Of a stretch of DNA of 64,000 bases, positions 58,472 through 64,000 are shown in pieces (the first letter of the stretch is position 1; each line of letters opens with the position of its first letter). Origin of the DNA: UBA11574 sp963752565. GTDB lineage: Bacteria > Desulfobacterota > Desulfobacteria > Desulfobacterales > UBA11574. Position numbers and translations under genes: made by a program. Where the stretch lies: the NCBI GenBank assembly GCA_963752565.1, contig CAVVZC010000011.1, forward strand, positions 62,001-126,000, read 5' to 3'. The notes beneath the pieces were generated by a model. It was given only the letters and a program-made list of their open reading frames with translations. It had not been told where the DNA came from and ran no database searches.

Positions 58472-60073
58472 ATGACCGATATAAAGGCCGAAAATCGATC
58501 ATTCTGGGAAAACGAAGAAAAAAAACTGGATGAACGGGTTTACCAGGCCATGTGGCCCGGTGGAGAAAAAGCTGTGGAAAGGCTGACAAAGCAGGGAAAA
58601 CAGCCGGTCCGGGAACTTATCAGTAAACTTATCGATCCGGAAACCGAATTTTATGAACTCGGTGGTATCGCAGGGTTTGGAATGGATTACCCCGGGGTTA
58701 TGGATGTTCCCTGTGGCGGCCTTGTAACGGGATTGGGAAAAATTCACGGCAACTGGACCATGATTTTTGCCAATGACAGTCGTGTGAAAGCCGGCACCTA
58801 TTTCCCGATTACGTTAAAAAAACATATGAGGGCCCAGGCCATCGCAGAGCACTGCGGACTGAATTGTGTTTATGTTGCAGATTCAGGCGGCGCTTTCCTC
58901 CCCATGCAGGCCGAAGTTTTCCCTGACGATCAGCATTTTGGATCCATGTTTTATAATATGGCACGAATGTCGGCAATGGGGCTTAAGCAGATTACCATGA
59001 GCACCGGCGGCAATACGGCAGGAGGCGCCTACATCGTTTTTATGGCCTGTCAGTCGGTGATGATTGACAAACTGGCTTACTCTTTTTTGGGCGGCCCTCC
59101 GCTGGTAAAAATGGCAACCGGCGAAGTTATCTCCGCTGAAGATCTGGGCGGAGCAAAAGTACATACTCAGATTTCAGGCGGGGCAGATTATTTTTGCACC
59201 AATCAGGATGACGCCATTGCCCGTGTTCGAGAGATTCTCATGCTGGAACCTCCCCAGAAACTTCATTTCCACCGTTATGCCGAAACACCGCCACAAGTGT
59301 CCGAAGAAGCCATTTATGAGATCCTGCCGGCTTCTGTTCATCAGGGAATCAATGTTCATTCATTTCTTGAGGCCATTGCTGATGACAGTCTCTTTTCCGA
59401 GTACAAAAAGAACTACGCTCCGGGTCGGGGAAATAATATCGTGACCGGCAAGATGCGCCTTAAAGGCATCACAGTGGGTGTCGTTGCGGCCAACGGTGTG
59501 GGCATCATATTTTTTGAAGCAGCATGCAAAGCCACGGAATGGATTATCCGCTGCTCTCAGGAGAAAATTCCCCTGCTTTTTGTCCAGAGCTCGCCAGGAT
59601 TCATGGTGGGATCAGAATCGGAGCATATGGGGATCGGGAAATACGGCGCAGACATGGTGAGAGCGGTTTCATGTGCTCAAGTGCCCCGCATTCAGCTTGT
59701 CATCGGACCGGACAACGGGGCAGCCAATTACGGAATGTGCGGCAGGGCATACAGACCCCATTTTCTATTTACCACCATGCGGGCAAGGACGTCCGTCATG
59801 AGCGGAAGAAGTGCTTCAGGGGTCCTTCTTTCCATTGAAGAGCGAAAACGGGCCAAACAGAATAATCCAATGACCGAATCGGAAAAAGAAAATTTCAACC
59901 AAGAGATGATCAAAAAATATGACGGAGAAGCACATCCGTTTTACTGCGGCGCTCGCCTATTGAATGACAGGGTTCTAAAATTTTCTGAAATTCGCAACTG
60001 GCTTGCCATGGCATTTGAAGTCAGTCTGTTGAAACCCATCGGCGAGCCTTCTTTTGGGAACTTTCGATTTTGA
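58472..60073 (+). CDS. Acyl-CoA carboxylase/decarboxylase carboxyltransferase subunit
   Basis: A 533-residue carboxyltransferase. Motifs: ELGGIAGFGMDYPGVMDVPCGGLVTGLGKIHG, VADSGGAFLPMQAEVFPDDQHFG (shown in parts), STGGNTAGGAYIVFMACQS, AEDLGGAKVHTQISGGADY, FVQSSPGFMVGSESE. The family covers methylcrotonyl-CoA carboxylase beta subunits and glutaconyl-CoA decarboxylase alpha subunits. No biotin carboxylase or biotin carrier gene is in the window, so the partner is elsewhere. The start at 58472 follows GAGGAAATCCT; a longer frame upstream overlaps the hydratase and is not needed. Confidence 0.9.
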   Translation: MTDIKAENRSFWENEEKKLDERVYQAMWPGGEKAVERLTKQGKQPVRELISKLIDPETEFYELGGIAGFGMDYPGVMDVPCGGLVTGLGKIHGNWTMIFANDSRVKAGTYFPITLKKHMRAQAIAEHCGLNCVYVADSGGAFLPMQAEVFPDDQHFGSMFYNMARMSAMGLKQITMSTGGNTAGGAYIVFMACQSVMIDKLAYSFLGGPPLVKMATGEVISAEDLGGAKVHTQISGGADYFCTNQDDAIARVREILMLEPPQKLHFHRYAETPPQVSEEAIYEILPASVHQGINVHSFLEAIADDSLFSEYKKNYAPGRGNNIVTGKMRLKGITVGVVAANGVGIIFFEAACKATEWIIRCSQEKIPLLFVQSSPGFMVGSESEHMGIGKYGADMVRAVSCAQVPRIQLVIGPDNGAANYGMCGRAYRPHFLFTTMRARTSVMSGRSASGVLLSIEERKRAKQNNPMTESEKENFNQEMIKKYDGEAHPFYCGARLLNDRVLKFSEIRNWLAMAFEVSLLKPIGEPSFGNFRF

Positions 60074-60143
60074 CATTGATGAAAACATTATAATGTAAGT
60101 GTTCACAAGGTGTGATTCCTATACTCAAATTAAGAAAAATTTA

Positions 60144-60284
60144 GTGTCCATCCATAAATGAGGATTTTTGTTCAAGATCAAGGAATGCGAAAAAAATAAC
60201 CATAGGCATATGTTTAATATTCCGAGGATTATTTTTTGAGCATAACGCAGAGATTGGACAAAAAGACCATTTAGGGATGGACAC
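60144..60284. mobile_element. 141-bp MITE-like element, copy 2
   Basis: The terminal inverted repeats are GTGTCCATCCATAAATG at the left and CATTTAGGGATGGACAC at the right, one mismatch over 17 bp. TA flanks both sides (60142-60143, 60285-60286). It is 94% identical to 47718-47858 with equal length. It sits between the carboxyltransferase and lyase genes, and the lyase ribosome-binding site begins 6 bases after the element end. Confidence 0.88.
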
Positions 60285-60300
60285 TACCCAAGGAGAAAAG

Positions 60301-61320
60301 ATGGCACCATTACAATTTCCGAAAAAGGTTGTTTTAGGAGATATAACCGTAAGAGACGGTTTCCAGCATGAAGAAAAATTTATTCCAACCGATGCAAAAC
60401 TTTGGTTGGCCGAAGAGCTTATTCTTGCGGGATTCAAACGGCTGGAGGTCACCAATTTTGGCAACCCCAAGGTGATGCCTCAGTTTAAGGATGCCGATGA
60501 GCTTTCAAAGCGCCTTTGTACCAGCAAGAAAGTGAGCCATCTAATAAAAGATGTGGAAATTACTGCCATAACCATCCGGGAAAGGGCGGTGGAACGGACC
60601 ATCCAGGCCCGCAAAGAAGGCTATGGACCGGACCGAATTCTATTTATGGTCTCTACCAGCGAATCGCACCATAGAACCAACTCCGGGCTCTCTTTGGATG
60701 AATACTGGAAAATGTGTGAAACATATATTCCAAAAGCCCATGAAGCGGGGATGAAAGTCTGCGGTACGGTGAGCACCATATGGGGATGTCCCATTGAAGG
60801 TCCGACGGAGTTGAAAAAAGCCGTTGAATTTACACAGCGATGGCTGGACATCGGGGCGGATGACATCGAACATGCCGATCATGACGGATCTGCGCCGCCA
60901 AACAAGGTATACGAGTATTATTCCATGATTCTTGATGCCATTCCAGACCCATCAAAACATATTGCCCACTTTCATGTGACCCGGGGCTGGGGTCTAGCCA
61001 ATGTGCTGGCTGCGCTTCAAGCCGGAATAACACATTTCGAATCGACCATGGGTGGAACCGGCGGCCAGCCCGCCAACTTTATGGACGGCGTTCCGGTTGT
61101 CGGCACCGGAAAATACTATTATCAGGACCCGGGTATTGTGGGGCTCGTCTCCACTGAAGACATGGTGGTTATGATGGATGAAATGGGTATTGATACCGGT
61201 GTTGATGTGGACAGGGTGCTGAACATAGGGCGTATGTTGGAAAAAATTATTGGCCGACGACTCCGTTCGGAATGTGTTCATACCGGAAGAATACCTAAGG
61301 GGTTGACTGGACGAATATAA
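60301..61320 (+). CDS. HMG-CoA lyase-like DRE-TIM metallolyase with altered active site
   Basis: A 339-residue TIM-barrel protein. VLGDITVRDGFQHEEKF holds the metal-binding D19; HFH at 223-225 supplies the two His ligands. In true HMG-CoA lyases the loop GGCPYAPGASGN carries the catalytic Cys; here it is GGTGGQPANF with Gln256. The conserved HxHDTxG motif is HFHVTRG. Gene context (hydratase, carboxyltransferase, dehydrogenase) still points to the last step of the leucine/isovalerate route, but the reaction may differ. The start follows AAGGAGAAAAG. Confidence 0.82.
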   Translation: MAPLQFPKKVVLGDITVRDGFQHEEKFIPTDAKLWLAEELILAGFKRLEVTNFGNPKVMPQFKDADELSKRLCTSKKVSHLIKDVEITAITIRERAVERTIQARKEGYGPDRILFMVSTSESHHRTNSGLSLDEYWKMCETYIPKAHEAGMKVCGTVSTIWGCPIEGPTELKKAVEFTQRWLDIGADDIEHADHDGSAPPNKVYEYYSMILDAIPDPSKHIAHFHVTRGWGLANVLAALQAGITHFESTMGGTGGQPANFMDGVPVVGTGKYYYQDPGIVGLVSTEDMVVMMDEMGIDTGVDVDRVLNIGRMLEKIIGRRLRSECVHTGRIPKGLTGRI

Positions 61321-61568
61321 CCCGAATTTCTCATGAAGAACATCAGAAGGAAAGGGAAATAACTCAATACGAATAAATTATCTCGAAAAATAACTTATAT
61401 TAAATATTGCACGCTCTTTCTATTATAAAATAATAAAATTTTTTGATGTTCTTCACCTACGGCAATCCTGAACAGCGCTTAAACTGTGTGATTCAACCCT
61501 TGAAGTAAAGTGCTACGTCTTTGGGCTGAAATGCTTTGTTTATGGACCACTCAGCTTTGTGAGAAATA

Positions 61569-61665
61569 CGGGACAATCCATTTTTACTAATTTAAATTGA
61601 CAGTGCCAAAATCACATACATCAAATTTAGCTCACTTTAAACTTTAGTTCACTTTAGGCACTTTT
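61569..61665. repeat. Partial copy of the four-helix-bundle element end
   Basis: In the 372-bp gap upstream of the second XRE-cupin gene, AAATACGGGACAA and, further on, TAGCTCACTTTAAACTTTAG then ACTTTAGGCACTT match the 3' flank and terminal repeat of the elements at 49969-50468 and 56063-56199. No left end was found, so it is a remnant. Nothing else was recognised in the gap. Confidence 0.45.
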
Positions 61666-61692
61666 CCGGTTCATCCGGGTTAGGAGCGCAAA

Positions 61693-62331
61693 ATGGAAAC
61701 CAAAAAAAAGACGCCTCATATCAATGTCGATTTTTTTGAAGATCTGACCGGCGATATTTCTGAAGCGACCTGCGAGGGCGTCGAAGAAATCGGCAAACGG
61801 ATCAGAATGCTCAGAGAACAGAAAGGGCTTTCTATAGAAGAGCTTTCAAACTTGACAGGATTTGACGTAGAATTTCTGTCAAACATCGAAACCAATAAAG
61901 CACAGCCTCAACTCGGAACAGTGATCAAGCTTTCCAAAGCACTTGACAGTGCTTTCAGCCGTCTGATTTCAGGAACCGGTGATAGAATCTACTCCATAAC
62001 CCGCAAGAATGAACAAAAAATCGTCTCCCGGTCCACTGCCCAGAAAGGCAAAAAACAGGTTTACATTTACAAGAGTCTGGCCCCCGAAGTAAAAGGGCGC
62101 CACATGGAAGCACTGATCGTTCAGCTTGAGGAAAACCCTGACAAAGAAGTCTCCGTACACGACGGCGAAGAATTTATCTATGTGTTGGATGGTACCATTG
62201 TGCTGAATATCGGAGAGGAAACATTCGACTTGGAGCCCGGAGACAGTGCCTACTATCTGTCCACAACGCCGCATCTGGTCGCTTCGAAAAAAGGAAAAGC
62301 GACGATACTGGCGGTGCTTTATGAAGGATAG
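61693..62331 (+). CDS. XRE-family regulator with cupin domain, second copy
   Basis: A 212-residue regulator. The helix-turn-helix is RIRMLREQKGLSIEELSNLT then GFDVEFLSNIETNKAQPQLG; the cupin is VHDGEEFIYVLDGTIVLNIG with FDLEPGDSAYYLSTTPHLV. It has the same design as the regulator at 47150-47701, plus a ~30-residue acidic N-terminal extension. It likely senses a metabolite of the neighbouring acyl-CoA pathway. The start follows TAGGAGCGCAAA. The stop codon abuts a small transposable element. Confidence 0.9.
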   Translation: METKKKTPHINVDFFEDLTGDISEATCEGVEEIGKRIRMLREQKGLSIEELSNLTGFDVEFLSNIETNKAQPQLGTVIKLSKALDSAFSRLISGTGDRIYSITRKNEQKIVSRSTAQKGKKQVYIYKSLAPEVKGRHMEALIVQLEENPDKEVSVHDGEEFIYVLDGTIVLNIGEETFDLEPGDSAYYLSTTPHLVASKKGKATILAVLYEG

Positions 62332-62474
62332 TTTCCACTTTCTAAACGGATCTTTCTCCAATTGGCGGCGTTCTCCACGGGTTTTTCGTCTGCAACATAC
62401 AGAAAGATGTCTCAGCGAAAACCCTTGTGCGGCCTTGCCCATCGAAGAAATCTCTAGTTTAGAAAGTGGAAACT
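62330..62474. mobile_element. 145-bp MITE-like element with perfect 18-bp terminal inverted repeats
   Basis: AGTTTCCACTTTCTAAAC (62330-62347) and GTTTAGAAAGTGGAAACT (62457-62474) are perfect reverse complements enclosing 109 bases without a gene. The left end overlaps the stop codon of the XRE-cupin gene. No clear target duplication beyond a possible T/A was found. No second copy is in this window. Confidence 0.75.
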
Positions 62475-62562
62475 TAATCCCACAAAATGAATCTCCCCGC
62501 ATGTAGCGCTATTGAAATGAGATCCCCTTAAATTGAAAAGAACTGTCAGGAAAGGAGAAATA

Positions 62563-63327
62563 GTGGACCTAAGCAACGTCAATTCGATAGAAGACCTGGA
62601 TCACGAACACACCGCCAAACTTGTGCTGGACATGTTCCATCGTATCATCATCCATTATGCCTTGTGGTTTAACGAAGTCAAACATCAGATGGGAATGGAA
62701 AAAGCTCTCGATATTCTTAATGCTGCATCTAAAAGAGGTTATGACATTCAGATGAAACGGCTTTCAAAAGTGTTGGGGTTTGAAATGAGAGACAACATTC
62801 CGTTGCCGCTATTGAACATGCCGAAAGAATCACTGATGGCACTCATGGATAGTGTGGCCGCAAACTGGGTGGTCAATGATGGGGTGTGGTTTCAGGCGGT
62901 GGAATTTACCAGAGGTATGAACGATGCCAAGCGGTGTAATGATTCATGCTGGGCTCAGTTTTCCCCTTTTGAAGCCTGGGCCGTTAAGAATTTTTTGAAC
63001 CTTCCTGAAAAACCGGGACTCGAAGGTTTAAAAAAGGCCCTCAATTTTCGTGTTCATGCTCGTGTCAACACGCATTCCATTGTCGATGAAGGGACGGACA
63101 GTTTTATCTTTCAAATGAATGAATGCCGGGTTCAATCTGCAAGAAAACGCAAGGGGCTTGACGATTATCCATGCAAATCGGGAGGACTTGTGGAACATAC
63201 GTATTTTGCCAGGTCTGTTGATCCAAGAATCCATACCGAGTGTATCGGCTGTCCGCCGGATGATCATCCTGATGAATGGTACTGCGCATGGCGCTTTGGG
63301 ATTAAAAACTTGGATACCGCCGGCTAA
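62563..63327 (+). CDS. Cysteine-containing protein of uncertain family (DUF6125-like)
   Basis: A 254-residue soluble protein. It begins MDLSNVNSIEDLDHEHTAKL and has a helical N-terminal half (MFHRIIIHYALWFNEVKHQM) and a cysteine-bearing C-terminal half: RCNDSCWAQFSPFEAW, NECRVQSARKRKGLDDYPCK, HTECIGCPPDDHPDEWYCAW. The layout resembles the DUF6125/L-2-amino-thiazoline-4-carboxylic acid hydrolase-like group as I remember it, but this is tentative. The start GTG 62563 has AAAGGAGAAATA before it. It follows the XRE-cupin gene downstream of the acyl-CoA operon. Confidence 0.75.
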   Translation: MDLSNVNSIEDLDHEHTAKLVLDMFHRIIIHYALWFNEVKHQMGMEKALDILNAASKRGYDIQMKRLSKVLGFEMRDNIPLPLLNMPKESLMALMDSVAANWVVNDGVWFQAVEFTRGMNDAKRCNDSCWAQFSPFEAWAVKNFLNLPEKPGLEGLKKALNFRVHARVNTHSIVDEGTDSFIFQMNECRVQSARKRKGLDDYPCKSGGLVEHTYFARSVDPRIHTECIGCPPDDHPDEWYCAWRFGIKNLDTAG

Positions 63328-63532
63328 ACGAGGTAATCCCTAAAATTTTCATTCAAAATTCGTAAGCTTCAATACTTTTTTCATATGGGTTGTCCGTTGA
63401 GATAAGCTTTAGGTATCGTTGACATACCGATAGCTGCATATCATTGCAGGTATAAAAGTTTTTCGGATTGAAGATTTCGTACCAAAATCATGGCTATTTC
63501 GGGCTTCAAAAAGTGAATCTTCAAGATCTACA

Positions 63533-64000
63533 TCAATCAACTAAGACCTCTCTCTCTGTTTCCACCAGTTTCTTACTTAAATTTTCAATCTGTGAAGTCG
63601 CTTCTTCAAGTTGTTGATTCAATTGTCTGCTGGACTCAGCCATATTATTCGTATCTTTTATTATATCTACAATAAAATGTTGAATTTGTGTTAGGTCTTT
63701 CGCTTCATCCAATTTGTAAGAATATTCTTCCATTTTGGTACTGTAATTAGATGTAAGGTCACTTGTGGATAGGGTTGTCTGAAAGATATTTTGAAATATC
63801 TTGTGGGTTTCCTTATGCACTTCCTGCAATATATCTTTTTTATCACCTTTTAGGTACTCGGTGTAAAGTCTCTCATTTATCTCTTGGGAAAAGCTATTTT
63901 CGGAAGCGATTAGCTCATCGATGCTGACATTCAGTTCTTGGTTGGAGCCAAGGAAATATTCAAACCATACATGATAATTTTCAGGTGTGAGCGGAATAGA
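63533..64000 (-). CDS. Truncated diguanylate-cyclase N-terminal region (partial at window edge)
   Basis: The frame enters from the right edge and reads IPLTPENYHVWFEYFLGSNQ, then LNVSIDELIASE, a helical region, and a coiled-coil end (QLNQQLEEATSQIENLSKKL). This is the N-terminal sensory/coiled part of a common diguanylate cyclase type (PxTPENYxVWYEYxxGxN). In intact members the coil leads into DxLTGLxNR and a GGDEF domain. Here the frame stops at VLVD, where that junction should be, and no GGDEF sequence follows in any frame up to the neighbouring gene. It is probably a truncated gene. Confidence 0.65.
   Translation of the reverse strand, partial: SIPLTPENYHVWFEYFLGSNQELNVSIDELIASENSFSQEINERLYTEYLKGDKKDILQEVHKETHKIFQNIFQTTLSTSDLTSNYSTKMEEYSYKLDEAKDLTQIQHFIVDIIKDTNNMAESSRQLNQQLEEATSQIENLSKKLVETEREVLVD

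Noticed and set aside
1..64000. CRISPR arrays, tRNA/rRNA genes, complete transposases, prophage genes
   Set aside because: I looked for regularly spaced repeats, cloverleaf-like sequences, DDE-type proteins and phage structural genes and saw none; a tRNA could still be missed by eye.

Overview
The window looks like a chromosomal segment of a Gram-negative, strictly anaerobic Desulfobacterota bacterium, most likely a Desulfobacterales-type sulfate reducer. This is inferred from gene content: a tungsten aldehyde:ferredoxin oxidoreductase, a coenzyme-B12 acyl-CoA mutase with beta-oxidation genes, BamA/TamB-type outer-membrane biogenesis genes, an obg-proB-proA-nadD-rsfS order, and many short dispersed repeats. 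I saw no tRNA, rRNA, CRISPR array, complete insertion sequence or prophage.

Layout. 0-3.9 kb (+): end of an Obg-like GTPase gene, then proB, proA, nadD and rsfS. 4.1-10.5 kb (-): small envelope and stress genes (VWA-OmpA lipoprotein, DUF4197, DUF2780, MscL, zinc-ribbon proteins, ABM monooxygenase) mixed with repeats and gene remnants. 10.7-16 kb (-): a frameshifted PAS-sigma54 regulator and a CheB-CheR-PAS signalling protein. 16.2-18.8 kb: aldehyde oxidoreductase and a divergent zinc-ribbon/winged-helix protein. 18.8-23.6 kb (-): an AmmeMemoRadiSam operon in which all three overlapping genes carry export or membrane signals. 24-31.4 kb (-): a cell-wall/division operon, tolC-ftsE-ftsX-envC-ctpA-polysaccharide deacetylase. 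31.8-39.7 kb (-): tamB (frameshifted), a BamA/TamA-like Omp85 protein and a frameshifted class V aminotransferase. 40.2-45.9 kb (+): lipoprotein, AsmA-like protein, SYLF protein and ACT-domain protein.

45.9-63.3 kb is a fatty-acid and branched-chain acyl-CoA catabolism island. The minus-strand half (icmF, thiolase, hbd, an XRE-cupin regulator, acyl-CoA dehydrogenase) could isomerise isobutyryl-CoA to butyryl-CoA and oxidise it to acetyl-CoA. The plus-strand half (crotonase, acyl-CoA dehydrogenase, AUH-like hydratase, carboxyltransferase, HMG-CoA-lyase-like protein, second XRE-cupin regulator) resembles isovaleryl-CoA/leucine degradation. A TetR regulator sits between them, and two identical palindromic operators lie just downstream of two face-to-face promoters. 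The window ends in a truncated diguanylate-cyclase gene.

The most unusual material is between the genes: two 141-bp MITE copies with TA target sites, one 145-bp element with 18-bp terminal inverted repeats, a 500-bp element with long terminal inverted repeats enclosing a dead four-helix-bundle (S23-like) gene plus derivatives that lost the gene, an AT-rich inverted-repeat family (three copies), a GTGTTCACGGGG palindrome family, and an 81-bp direct repeat bracketing the OmpA-MscL block. All family assignments come from reading motifs by eye; no database search was possible.
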